From Siphonodentalium dalli (Eukaryota; Mollusca; Scaphopoda; Gadilida; Siphonodentaliidae): DNA of 64,000 nt. The stretch covers positions 51,074,760-51,138,759 of the forward strand of contig CP136069.1 of the NCBI GenBank assembly GCA_032622095.1. The letters run 5' to 3'. The translations under genes were made by a program, and so were the position numbers. The notes under the pieces are model-generated. The model did not search any database. It was not told where the DNA came from and saw only the letters and a list, made by a program, of their open reading frames with translations. Shown here piece by piece: positions 36,148-47,839 of the stretch. Each line of letters opens with the position of its first letter. Position 1 is the first letter of the stretch.

Positions 36148-36447
36148 CAAGCCTGGAAATAGTTTGTCTGAAATTTGCAGAATGAGGTCCCCATGGCGTT
36201 CTATAGTATCACCATATTAACGCTCTGTGAACCTCATTCTGCTTAGGCATCAATTGCTTTGGGCACCTGGGATCAAATTGATGTTCCCCAGTTTAAGTTG
36301 GTGATGTTCACACATTAGTCACCTCGATTATTCATTTTATCTTCTGCAAATTTGGTGATGCTAACCCACTGTGGGGGGATATCGTCACTAAATTCACAGT
36401 CTAGGGACCTCACTTTGCAAATGTCAGACACACAAATTCAAGACTTG
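36148..36447. mobile_element. Family C dumbbell MITE, copy 4
   Basis: Starts CAAGCCTGGAAATAGTTTGT and ends AATTCAAGACTTG. The flanks CCTCATAT (36140-36147) and CCTCAAAT (36448-36455) agree at 7 of 8 bases, a hAT-type duplication. The centre is shortened to 300 bp total. Confidence 0.8.
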
Positions 36448-36455
36448 CCTCAAAT

Positions 36456-37157
36456 CACGCCGCACCAGGGACGAACAGGGTCAGTTCTGCATGGTGCGAT
36501 CACCGCCACGTCCAATGCGGTACGGAAATACAATAACTCCCAGGTTAATTATCACAATTCGGTAGTGGACGTTATTTCCAGAATAACTTAATTATGAGCC
36601 ATTATTTTCTTGACACAAGCGCCACCAAGCCATATAATTGCTGTCACCTACTCGCGAAAAGTCTGATTGCCTCTCACAATTAACGAACTCCCGGCTTCAC
36701 GCACTGTTACAGGTTTCGACTCCTGGGATCTCATCAAGCGGAATTTTCCCAATAAATGTTATAACCATGTATCGTGGACATCCAATATTCCACTTGGATA
36801 CATCTGAAACTCGTGGATCAAATTAGGGCCTTGATTGATAACCATGCAATACATAGCGGCCAACGAAGGAAGAAAAGGAAAAGAAATTCTAAATAAAATA
36901 AGGAATGGCATGGAAGCACTATAATATATAGAAGAACCCACCCAATTTAATTCTTTATTCTCTTCACCTAATGCATACAGGCATGGAGAAACAAATTTAC
37001 AATATATACATTATTACAATAGCATGAGGACTCCCGGTGATCAATTTCAGTTACTGTATATTTACTACAATACGGAATACAATCAGCATAATCAAACGTG
37101 GATGTGTATAACTAATTTAACATAGTTATGTATCTATATCTTATTGTATACAGTCAT
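36456..37157. other. Unassigned sequence
   Basis: No gene recognised. Confidence 0.35.
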
Positions 37158-37238
37158 GTTCCCACATATACATATATATACATATACATATGTATATACA
37201 TACATATATACATACACATACATATACATACATACCCG
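37158..37238 (+). repeat. CATA/TA microsatellite
   Basis: Runs of CATATA and CATACATA units immediately before the family T array. Confidence 0.9.
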
Positions 37239-37272
37239 CACTTGCTCACACGAACATTTATATATGTACTAG

Positions 37273-39418
37273 CAGGTGGACCCGACTTCGTCCGGGCTGT
37301 TTCCCCTCTGCTTTTCGGCGAATTGCGCGATTTGACCTTGAATTATCCATTTTGAAGGTCAAGGTCAGGTGGGGTCACGATTTGACCCGTCCAAAACACT
37401 GCCCGGACAAAAGTACCCGACAAAAGTACCCGGACCGACTTCGTCCGGGCTGTTTCCCCTCTGCTTTTTGGCGAATTGCGCGATGCGAATTGCGCGATTT
37501 GACCTTGAATTGTCCATTTCGAAGGTCAAGGTCAGGTGGGGTCACGATTTGACCCGTCCAAAACACTGCCCGGACAAAAGTACCCGACAAAAGTACCCGT
37601 CGAAATCCATCCGGTTTTACCCGATTTGACCTCGAATTGATCATTTTGAAGGTCAAGGTCAGGTCGGGGTCACGACTCGACCCGTCCAAAACACCCAGTG
37701 GACAAAAGTAACCATAGGTATCAAATTTCGTCGAAATCCCATAAAAATTCGCGATTTGACCTTGAATTGACCCGATTTCAAGGTCAATGTCACGTCGCAC
37801 GGGCAAACGAATAGGCTTACGACACTCCCCATACGAAAGTATCCCCAGACACCAATTTTCATCGAAATCCCGTGATACTCGGGCGTTCGACTTTGAAATG
37901 ACCCGATTTCAAGGCCAAGGTCACGTCGCACGGGCAAATTAACAGGGCCATGCCACTCCACGGCCGAAAGTACCCCCACGTACCAAGTTTCATCGAAATC
38001 GGTTTGGTCGTTTTCGAGTCCATCGCGAACACAGACAGAAACACAGACACACAGATCTTCCAAAATATATAATAGACTAGAAGGTGACCCGACTTCGTCC
38101 GGGCTTTGACCTTGAATTGTCCATTTTGAAGGTCAAGGTCAAGTGGGGTCACGATTCGACCAGTCCAAAACACTGCCCGGACAAAAGTACCCGACAAACG
38201 TGCCCGTCGAAATCCATCCGGTTTTACCTGATTTTACCTTGAATTGATCATTTTGAAGGTCAAGGTCAGGTCGGGGTCACGACTCAACCCGCCCAAAACA
38301 CTCAGTTGACAAAAGTAACCACACGTATCAAATTTCGTCGAAATCCCATCAAAATTAGGGATTTGACCTTGAATTGACCCGATTTCAAGGTCAAGGCCAC
38401 GTTGTATGGGCAAATGAATAGGCTTATGAGACTCCCCGGCCGAAAGTACCCACACATACCAAGTTTCATCGAAATCCCGTGATATTCGGGCGTTTGACAT
38501 TGAAATGACCCGATTTCGATTTCAAGGTCACGTCGCACGGGCAAATTAATAGGCCTATGTCACCCCCTGGCCGAAAATACCCCCACATACCAAGTTTCAT
38601 CAAAATCGGGTCGGCCGTTTTCGAGTTCATCGATTACACACAAACAAACAAACAAACAGATCTTCCAAAATATATAATAGACTAGAAGGTGACCCGACTT
38701 CGTCCGGGCTTTGACCTTGAATTGTCCATTTTGAAGGTCAAGGTCAAGTGGGGTCACGATTTGACCAGTCCAAAACACTGCCAGGACAAAAGTACCCGAC
38801 AAACGTGCCCGTCGAAATCCATCCGGTTTTACCCGATTTGACCTTGAATTGATCATTTAGAAGGTCAAGGTCAGGTCGGGGTCACGATTTGACCCGTCCA
38901 AAATACTCAGTGGACAAAAGTAACCAAATGTATCAAATTTCGTGGAAATCCCATTAAAATTCGCGATTTGACCTTGAATTGACCCGATTTCAAGGTCAAG
39001 GTCTCGTCGCACGGGCAAATGAATAGGCGTATGATACTCCCCATACGAAAGTATCCCTAGTCACTAATTTTCATCGAAATCCCGTTATATTCTGGCGTTT
39101 GACCTTGAAATGACCCGATTTCAAGGTCAAGGTCACGTCGTACGGGCAAATTAATAGGCCTATGCCACTCCCCGACCGAAAGTACCACCACATACCAAGT
39201 TTCACCGAAATCCCGTGATATTCGGGCGTTTGACCTTGAAATGACCCGATTTCAAGGTCAAGGTCACGTCGCACGGACAAATTAATAGGCACATGCCACC
39301 CCCCGGCCGAAAATATCCCCACATACCAAGTTTCATCGAAATCGGCTGGGCCGTTTTCGAGTTCATCGCGAACACACAGACACACACACAGACAGATCTT
39401 CCAAAATATATAATAGAT
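37273..39418 (+). mobile_element. Family T: three head-to-tail units dense in AGGTCA half-sites
   Basis: Three units (37273-38080, 38081-38685, 38686-39418) each begin GACCCGACTTCGTCCGGGC and end in ATCTTCCAAAATATATAATA, the first two followed by GACTAG. Internally, sub-repeats of 120-130 bp carry TTGACCTTGAATTG, AAGGTCAAGGTCA, CGTCGAAATCC and GGGCAAAT(T/G)AATAGGC. Every frame stays nearly open on the minus strand because of repetition; none resembles a protein I know. Class uncertain. The CAGACAGA-type stretch plus an AATATATAATAGACTAG end recalls widespread invertebrate non-autonomous elements. Confidence 0.8.
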
Positions 39419-39600
39419 ATTTTATATACGTGCACACTATTAATGTCAAATTTCCATTGTTATATATATGTGTAACGTCGTGTATTATATACATGTATAC
39501 GTCCAAACTACATTGTGGGTTCAGAACATTCTGCTCGGGCATCAAACACCTAATAATAGTATTAATAATAGCAACAACGCTGAAATAAATCTAAAGTGAA

Positions 39601-39756
39601 CAACACGTTTTGGACAATGTTATACTATAGTTGACTGCATGTGGTCAACATTATTTTTGGGCAATTAATCGATTCTGATAACTGAAGCGGCATTTCAATT
39701 TTTTTTTGTTGTTGGAATCTGCTGATATGGGGACAATCGAATCGGATAGAGTACCT
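39601..39756 (+). mobile_element. Family E fragment (right half)
   Basis: GGCAATTAATCGATTCTGAT through TATGGGGACAATCGAATCGG to GAGTACCT, followed by TTAA (39757-39760). The left half is missing. Confidence 0.7.
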
Positions 39757-39760
39757 TTAA

Positions 39761-41005
39761 CGCTTTAACGTATATAATTATTATTCCAATACCCCGTCAC
39801 CATCCCATCGAGTAACCTAAAATAACACATAAGACAATTATATTGAGACACATATTCGGAACATGTCACATTTATTTATTCTGTTATCTTAAGATTATGT
39901 GTGTATAATTGTATGTTTAATCCTGTTCTTTTCGTTTTCATATATCTCGTCGATGCAAAGAGCAATGCATGTTTCAAAATAAAAATAAAATATCCACATG
40001 GGTTGAAATTTGACAGACTATCAGTTGTGCACACTGAACGGAACATTGTCCGTTGAACCCTATAAATGATATCATAATTTTATTGAACAAAATTAAGGTG
40101 TTTATAATTTGTCACAAAAGTCCAATTGCATTGAGATGATTATGTGGAATGTTAAGCACCGAGGGACGTCCATTTTTCACAGAAATGCCGCCAAAAGGTT
40201 GGGTATTGTGTGATAGTTGCGAAATTTGGCAATCAAAGTGGGGTGCAGTTTTTACTTTAAATGTGAACACCCTCTCCCTATGGCTACTTCCCTGTCTATA
40301 TGTAAAGGCCATACATGTCGTCAGGAAATCTATCTTATATGTATACGCTACCGAGAGCTATACTCAGAGCCGGTTGCAATGCCAATCCAGCGACGAAAAT
40401 ATTTGCCGGAAATGTTCCGGGAAACTGGACAAGCAGACGACAAACAAACAGTTAAGCCATTAACGCGGCAAGGAAATTGACCGGTCACCATTCCGCCTTT
40501 TACCGAAATTCCCCAGACCAACAACAACCGATAAATTAGGTTTCCAAATGACTTGCCGGCTATTATCTTGATGTCACATCTTTCCATTTGCGAGACGATT
40601 GCTGTTCCTGTAATGGATTTGTTCACACTCAAACTAGGACGCCAACGTCCAGACAGAGGACATGGGGGCAAGCGATAACACAGTGAACCACATTGCATGG
40701 GCAGACGGTATAACTGACCAATCAGTGCTCGAGAAAACGCGATTCTGCGGGATGTTTATTGGTCGTTTATAAACAATATTAATCAGAGAACTATATCGCC
40801 CCGAATTATGAGCTTGGCCGTAAACTTAACATGTTTACCCCTCTACGTGGTTTTATGATAAAACATATTTGAGATGATATAGATAATGGACGTAAAATTA
40901 TTCCTCCGAACAGACCGACCATTCTAAGCCATCGACCTCTTATATTATTATGGCATGCATTATGGAGTGTGTGAACATTCTGCGAGTTGTGGCTTAGCAA
41001 CACGT
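39761..41005. other. Unassigned sequence
   Basis: 40110-40740 is repeat-poor with overlapping opposite-strand frames up to 116 codons; none shows a recognisable domain. It could hold unrecognised exons. Confidence 0.35.
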
Positions 41006-41009
41006 TTAA

Positions 41010-41395
41010 AGGCCCACTTAATTTTCAAACCACCAGATCATATTATTTACAAAATATTCCATACTATATACCATTTGAAAGAGGAAACTCCGAAATATTG
41101 TACTATCAACTTATCCTGTCGAATAAACTGTGAACATGTTGTTTTTACCAATGTATACCAACGTGTGTTTTGTGCTTAATTTCTATTTGGTATGTTCAAT
41201 AGAAGGGGAATAACTCCATCTCTTAGTTGTGGATTATGCTGCATTCTGGGGTAAATAGCGAGGGAATTCTTGTGTAAATCTGAGAATCTCTATCACTAGG
41301 TGGACAGTCCTAGGCCACAGCCGTATTATGGTATGGTATATGATATGAATATGTTGTGTATAATGTGACCTGGGCATTCGAAATTAAGCGTGCCT
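41010..41395. mobile_element. Family D MITE, copy 2
   Basis: TTAA (41006-41009), then AGGCCCACTTAATTTTCAAA. Ends CGAAATTAAGCGTGCCT before TTAG. 386 bp; the best preserved family D copy. Confidence 0.8.
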
Positions 41396-41926
41396 TTAGT
41401 GGCAAGTATTGCAATTTATATGCAACATATATCAATGTAGAATATCCATATAGGATACAAGGAACAACAAAAACACTAAGGCAAGAAAGTTATTACTTCT
41501 ACAATCAGGAGGGGGGGGGGGTATGATTGTTTTGTTTATAGAACAAGTTAGGAAACATATCATACATTTATCACTTCGACCCAGCTTTCGCCGCCAAATA
41601 TAACTTACTCAATAAAACATTCGCTCATATATGCTGGCTCATATTTGAATTTTAAATCTGCCCGACAAACTTCTCATGAATGCTGACAACGCTATCGAGC
41701 TTTAATGAGGTTAATTATCCGATTAGCCCTGAAACGGGTTCGACACATTATCACGAGCGTTGTGCATACATAACTGTAAAGTCATTTTTGTTTCTGGAGT
41801 TTTGTATTCGGTTTTACATATACAGGCAAAGGCACTCTCAAGTGATTTAGCAAGCACAGACTTGGCAACTTCAAGTTATGTTTGCCAGAATGCTTGCAGT
41901 GTATCGCTATTGAAGATCAGACCATA
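41396..41926. other. Unassigned sequence with a G11 tract
   Basis: G11 at 41511-41521. Nothing else recognised. Confidence 0.4.
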
Positions 41927-42526
41927 TGTCTGAAAAATGTCCAGCTGGTGTTAGTAGATAGAATAGACACCATTACCATGACAAATAACAATGTCTGAAA
42001 AATGTCCAGCTGGTGAAACTAGATAGAATAGACACCATTGCCATGACAAATAACAATGTCTGAAAAATGTCCAGCTTGTGATAGTTGACAGAATAGACAC
42101 CATTGCCATGACAAATGTGAAATAACAATGTCTGAAAAATATCCAGCTGGTGTTAGTAGATAGAATAGACACCATTGCCATGACACATAACAATGTCTGA
42201 AAAATGTCCAGCTGGTGATAGTAGATAGAATAGACACCATTGCCATGACAAATAACAATGTCTGAAAAATGTCCAGCTTGTGATAGTTGACAGAATAGAC
42301 ACCATTGCCATGACAAATGTGAAATAACAATGTCTGAAAAATATCCAGCTGGTGATAGTAGATAGAATAGACACCATTGCCATGACACATAACAATGTCT
42401 GAAAAATGTCCAGCTGGTGATAGTAGATAGAATAGACACCATTGCCATGACAAATAACAATGTCTGAAAAATGTCCAGCTGGTGATAGTTGACAGAATAG
42501 ACACCATTGCCATGACAACCATTATA
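41927..42526. repeat. Satellite: 65-bp units in a 202-bp trimeric higher-order repeat
   Basis: Units begin TGTCTGAAAAATGTCCAGCT at 41927, 41992, 42057, 42129, 42194, 42259, 42331, 42396 and 42461. The spacing is 65, 65, 72, 65, 65, 72, 65, 65. The 72-bp units carry an extra TGTGAAA. The array is stop-free in three minus-strand frames (up to 217 codons), which explains the apparent long open frames; there is no start context or domain, so they are not called genes. Confidence 0.9.
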
Positions 42527-42858
42527 AACACCATGTTTTACAGCTCTGTCGTGCAGTCTTTCGGAATTAACTTGGCGGGACGATATGTCTGAGACGTACA
42601 CCATTGCGTCGCTCCTGCACCCCTGGACTCATAAATATTATTACAGAAATCCATAAAGGGAGGATACTTCCTGTCTGGGCGTTTCTGATGAGGTTTATAC
42701 GGTGACATTTACGAGGTCCCGGCAAGAAATTTAGACATCCGTGCTGTTACCCAATCTCATTTATGGCTGTCTATCACGTTGTCTACCACCTCGGGAAAAA
42801 ACATATCTGAAAGCAACAATAGGTCAATGGGGGTTTTCAGACTGAAAGCCGCGGTTAA

Positions 42859-43355
42859 AGGGATACTGTATTCAAATGTTGTTGTTGGTTTCTATCGTCT
42901 TGGAGTCGTAGAATAAGGTAGCCACATTTCGATTATTTGAAAGTCTGTTGAGTTCAAGTAATGTTACGGATGACAAATTAGCCGGAATGCGAAAATACAA
43001 ATTGTCGTTGTTGAGTAATTTTTGTACAGTGTTCAAGCAAATATATAAAATAAATGTTATATTACTAGTCCCATATACTCATTTAAGTTATTGTATTGTA
43101 TAGTCACTAGTCAGTGAGTGGCTTGAGTTTACGGCCGTATCAACATATATTTTTACACGATCATGTGTACCACGCGTTGCCCAATCATGCCTCCAGCCAT
43201 AAATTAAATTTATATCAAATTATTAACTTTGATTTTAATATAACCTATTAACCTGAACGTTTATAGAATACATCCTCGACTCAAATTACCCATATTATCG
43301 ATATTAGATGGTTGTGATTACCGGGAATTTATTGAAAATGGTCCACATTACCCCT
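42859..43355. mobile_element. Family G element (Kolobok-like, single copy)
   Basis: TTAA (42855-42858) then AGGGATACTGTATTC. Ends CCACATTACCCCT then TTAA (43356-43359). The termini are only partly inverted (AGGGRTAMTGT). 497 bp, no open frame. Confidence 0.55.
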
Positions 43356-43359
43356 TTAA

Positions 43360-44527
43360 GATTACTCCAAACAATTGCATGTATCTTCTAAGATCAAACT
43401 AGAGGGGACTCAATCAGTGGGGCGTCAACCATTTTTTTCAGATGACGTGTGAGGTGGTGATGGTCAGAGAACCCAAAAGCTGAACAAAATTCCTCCAAAT
43501 TTCCAATTATATTTGGCCTTAAAACTTAGAGATCGTGTAATTTTAACATCAAAACTGCATTTAGACAGTCAGTATATATTGTTTCTTGTTGTAAAATTAC
43601 GATATGCACTGTACTCCGAACATAAAACGCATTGAGACATTGCATGAGCAATTACTGCATGCCACGGCTAATCACATACACCAACCTGTAATAGGTAGAT
43701 GAAAGGAAACGGAGAGTAAGTGGTTTATGCATAGTTTGTTTCAGAGAATAAAGTATCTGACCTATATTAATATAATTGAAGCAGATTGGGATAGAATTGT
43801 TTCACGCCATTTATTTTTATCAATAGTCAATAATAATGGTGAAGACAAAATGGTGTGGTAGGATGGCACATGTATTTAGTCAATTTCAGTAACTTGTACA
43901 ATAGATAGTGGAACAGGACTGGAAACAAGAGTGAACAAGGAATACATTTGGGATGGTATTCCCAATAAAAAAAATAGTAAAAATGCATTTAAACGTATCA
44001 AATATGGAACAAGGGGATGGGTCCAAAATTTTGCTGAGGAAAAACAATTTTTTTTGCTAGTAGGGGGTGGTGGGTACCTTGAGGTCGGAAATTATTTTTT
44101 TGAGCCTCGTGTCTGCATTTATTTTCCAGACCCACACGGAAATTTGTCTACAACACCTCCTGATACAAATGGAATTTTCTATAGTCGAAGATATGATCTA
44201 GTTGGAAGGATGAGGTTCAGTTGATATTAGAATATTAGGATATCAAGTCAGACACACCAGAGTAACAATCCTCTATACACACACACACGTTGAAGGAAAC
44301 AACAAATAGAGTGTACGTCGATAAACAGCAGTACCAATTTGGTTGGAAAATTGGCTCACGTGACTTTAAATTGACTTCAAAGATAACAATCTAAGATCAA
44401 AACAGAATATTTCTATATCCATAATTCAGACAAAACGCAATTCACACTGTCTAAAAAGACGGAATTCCAATCGGACTGGTATTGATTATTGTCCTTATTT
44501 ATATGAACTGACGTATAATAAAATTCT
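43360..44527. other. Unassigned sequence
   Basis: The 43931-44224 open frame (97 codons) has no domain I recognise and lies in low-complexity T/G-rich DNA. Nothing else recognised. Confidence 0.35.
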
Positions 44528-44535
44528 GTTGGAGT

Positions 44536-44981
44536 CAAGCCTGCAAATAGTGTGTCTGTCATTTGCAGAATGAGGTCCCAAGAGGGTGAGTTTAGTGATG
44601 CTATCCCACACAGCGGGCTAGTATAACCAAATTCACACTTCGGGGACCTAATTCTGCTGGGCCTCATGTTCTGGGAAATATCTATAGTATCAAATTAACA
44701 TTTTTTAAGTTACTTTTTATTTTCTGGGAAGTTTCTATATCCTATAATTTGCAGAAGATAAAATGCGTAATCGAGGTGACTAATGGGTGAACTTCACCAA
44801 CTTCAATTCTGGAAATTCAATCTGATCCTATGTCTCCCGTAGTAGTTGATGAGACCTAAGCAGAATAAGGTTCCAAAAGTGTAAATTTGGTGATGCTAGC
44901 CCGCCATGTGGGACAGCGTAACTTAATTCACCCTCTGTGGACCTCATTTTGCAGACGACAGACACACTATATGCAGGCTTG
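44536..44981. mobile_element. Family C dumbbell MITE, copy 5 (full length)
   Basis: 446 bp with termini CAAGCCTGCAAATAGTGTGT and ACACACTATATGCAGGCTTG. The flanks GTTGGAGT (44528-44535) and GCTGGAGT (44982-44989) match at 7 of 8. Terminal palindromes at about 44567-44655 and 44860-44955. The best copy for defining the family. Confidence 0.9.
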
Positions 44982-45232
44982 GCTGGAGTTTGTGTTCCAC
45001 ACGCGTAGATGACAGATAAGACGGATCAGGATTCGGGAACGGATCGCTAAGATTGATTCGTTATTATACAACTCGATGTGCATCTGACATGACGAATTCT
45101 ATCCTTCGATCCGGGTTCTAAAAACCAATTGATCCGGTTTCCTGTTATCTTGTCGAGCGGTCCCGACTTCCGGGGAAACTACTTTTGAATATGATGGATA
45201 TTTGTTTGATTACCATTCGTCGATATCGTTAC

Positions 45233-45524
45233 GGGGCCTCGGTGGCTCAATCGGTTTGGGGTACAACTCCAAGCTGTTTCGCCTTCCAGCGCTGGCGATA
45301 AGGGTTCAAATCCACATGTTTCCATCGTGGACTTTGTAACTCGAAATCGTTATCTGGGAAAGTTGCCAGTTACTTGCCGATGGCCGGTGGTTTGCCGCAC
45401 ATGGTCGACGAGTTTATCAGCCATTGAAATCACTGTTAGATTAGCCGTAAGTGTGCGGACTTCCTCCACCATTAAAACTGGCAATGTCGTGATATGGCCT
45501 TAGTGGCTAAAGCGACATAAAACC

Positions 45525-45556
<32 letters not shown>
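45233..45556 (+). mobile_element. tRNA-derived SINE, copy 2, full length
   Basis: The 13-bp target duplication TCGATATCGTTAC is exact (45220-45232, 45557-45569). The head has an A box TGGCTCAATCGG (45243-45254) and a B box GGTTCAAATCC (45303-45313) at normal Pol III spacing. The 3' part CTTCCTCCACCATTAAAACT then AAAGCGACATAAAACCCC resembles 3' regions I know from mollusc SINEs (recalled, not checked). It ends in an (AATC)n tail. The same body as 12326-12637. Confidence 0.92.
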
Positions 45557-45559
<3 letters not shown>

Positions 45560-45639
45560 ATATCGTTACAGAAGGGTTATAACAAAGGTTGTCATGCCAG
45601 ACGAAATTTTAGTTGCCTCCTGCATTTGTCTAACCATAA

Positions 45640-45790
45640 AAGAACCCTATTAAACACTGGGCAAAAGGTGAATATGTTATCGCTTTGAGGAATATATTTT
45701 CCAAAATTATTGAACATAACATATAAGAGCCTGGTAGAGCACGGAATGTTATCGTTTTGAGGAACATGACGTATAACCACTGCATTTTGA
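45640..45790 (-). repeat. Repeat shared with 62640-62705
   Basis: GAGCACGGAATGTTATCGTT and TTGAGGAACATGACGTATAACC are the inverse of the 62640-62705 stretch. GTTATCG(C/T)TTTGAGGAA occurs twice here (45677, 45750). Confidence 0.6.
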
Positions 45791-45830
45791 ATTCCGGGAA
45801 CGAAAGAACTGAAATATGAAGAAAGATTAA

Positions 45831-46291
45831 AGATGCATTATTCGAATTAACGTTCCCAAATTACTATTTCTTTGGCTTCGGTGTAATAAATAATTGATTC
45901 GAGTCGAGGAACCCACCCATCAACGCTCAGAGTGATCAGATATCGATTTTTGAAGTTTGATATTTCTCGAGATGTGCAATTATATATGGACCAGAAACCA
46001 GTCGTCAAACCGACGGTTTCGGATAAAATTGCGGATGATGATGGATAACTCTAAAAATCAAGTGGTGATGCGTCCAAATTTCGTGATACTCAAGTGATAA
46101 TACGGCCATATTTCGTTGAACAAAATGTTGATAAATAACACGTTTTTGGTAAATATGATACCATATTTGTCAGTCTGTGGTTAGCATTATTTTGTTGCAA
46201 TTAATCGATTCTGATAACTAAAGCGTAATTTGAAGAAATGTTGTTGTTGTATCTTGATGATACGGGGAACGTCTGGTCGGATTGAGTACCT
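45831..46291 (+). mobile_element. Family E MITE, copy 3
   Basis: TTAA (45827-45830), AGATGCATTATTCGAATTAA at the left and CGGATTGAGTACCT then TTAA (46292-46295) at the right. 461 bp with the full family E body. Confidence 0.85.
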
Positions 46292-46690
46292 TTAAAGAAG
46301 TTACAACTACCAACTCTCTCATTCAGCTGAGACAGAGGAGATCTCGTCAACACATATAAGCTGACACATGTAATCTACAAAGAATGTGGTGTCAAAAGCT
46401 AAAGCCAATGAGAGCAGATATAGTGAAGAGGAGCTGGAAGATGGCATGACTACACAATCTACCACCAATCACATACTGGCAAACAAAGAGCCAGCACCCT
46501 TCCTTTCAGAATTGTGAACACATGGAATAACCTACCATCAGTATTCAATACAGTAAATTAATTAAAATACAGTTTAAATAAATTTCTCGAAAATGCAGAA
46601 AACTGTAGAATTACGACGCACCAATAATGGACATCATAACTAACGAAGAGCTGACAAAAGAGGTCAAGCCTGCTGCCAGAAACAACTTAA

Positions 46691-47143
46691 AGGTACTCAA
46701 TCCGATTGAGCGCCACTCAATTACTATTTATTTGGCTTCGGGGGTAAAAAAAATATAGTTGATTCGACTCGAGGAACCCACCCATCAAAGCTCAGTGTGA
46801 TCAGATATCGATTTTTAAAATCTATTATTTTTCACCACCTGGAATAATTAGTGTCCCAGTAAAAATCCACGAGAAGACTGCCTGGGACCAAATTGCGGAT
46901 GAAGATGGATAACTCTAAAATCAACTGGCTTTTTGTGTCAGATATTTGACAAACCGGTAAAATTTAGTTGACAAAAATGTTGATAAATAATAGGTTTTGG
47001 CCAATTTTATACTATAGTTGACTGTGGTTATCATTATTTTTGGGCAATTAATCGATTCTGATAACCGAAGCGGCATTTCAAAACAATTGTTGTTGTAGGA
47101 ATCTGATAATATATATGGGGACCATCGATCGGATTGAGTACCT
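46691..47143 (+). mobile_element. Family E MITE, copy 4 (perfect termini)
   Basis: TTAA (46687-46690), AGGTACTCAATCCGAT at the left and ATCGGATTGAGTACCT at the right, then TTAA (47144-47147). 453 bp. These 16-bp termini match exactly and define the family. Confidence 0.88.
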
Positions 47144-47656
47144 TTAAGTAACCCTAAGTAAGTAACTAGATGTATGTTCAATCAAAAGAAATTTCTGAGT
47201 AAATCCAGCGTATACGCATGTACAATACCGCGACTGAGTGTATGTATACGGGTCTTTTCTGTTGGAGTTGTCGCTATATATGGCCGTGACAGAATTTTGA
47301 AAATTGCCGAATATTTATACTAAAGAAACTTGATAAATAGCCAAAGTATTGGCTTATCTGATTAACCCAAATTACACACTGAAACGTTAATTAAGTGTTA
47401 TAAATTAGACAATGTGCACATATTTTATGACTATATATATACTGTGACTTGTATAACAGCTATAGAAAACACTAAACAGAGCGAAATTCCCGACGGAAAC
47501 GAACACATATTTTTGACGACAATTAAGAGATCAATCTTATTGAATATCAATTGATATATCAAAATTAAAGCTAAATCTACATTACACTATCATTTCCCGA
47601 GTAATTTACTAACATGGAAGGCTCAATGACAGCATACCGAATATCACGTGCATGTA

Positions 47657-47785
47657 CATTAATGCCCTAAGTAATCGACTCCTTACTTTCTTATGAATGG
47701 CAACGAGCCATATTTCCGACTAAATCCTGAAAAGTTACCCATAATTCTGCTGTGGTTAAGGAGTCGATTACTTAGGGCATTACCG
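47657..47785. mobile_element. Family J palindromic MITE, shortened copy
   Basis: TA, then CATTAATGCCCTAAGTAATC. It ends GATTACTTAGGGCATTACCG, then TA. 129 bp: part of one arm is deleted compared with 29103-29275. Confidence 0.8.
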
Positions 47786-47839
47786 TACAGTGGTATGTGA
47801 TCCTATCTTTATACACAAGGCAGTTCGGCGCATCCATTA

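Noticed and set aside
37190-39435. Many open frames of 77-143 codons on both strands at 37-39 kb
   Set aside because: All follow the family T sub-repeats, several frames are open at once, and no domain is recognisable.
40149-40698. Overlapping frames of 104 and 116 codons with scattered cysteines, briefly reminiscent of a zinc finger
   Set aside because: Cys/His spacing does not match a known finger, and both strands are equally open.
41951-42604. A 217-codon open frame on the minus strand, the longest in the window
   Set aside because: It lies almost wholly in the 65-bp satellite, and the other two minus frames are open too. Absence of stops is a property of the unit, not evidence of a gene.
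43931-44224. 97-codon plus-strand frame with Pro/Tyr-rich end
   Set aside because: Low-complexity T- and G-rich DNA with no domain or convincing splice sites.
45233-45313. A possible functional tRNA gene
   Set aside because: A and B boxes are present, but the sequence continues into a SINE body with an (AATC)n tail and target duplication, and the cloverleaf arms do not pair well.
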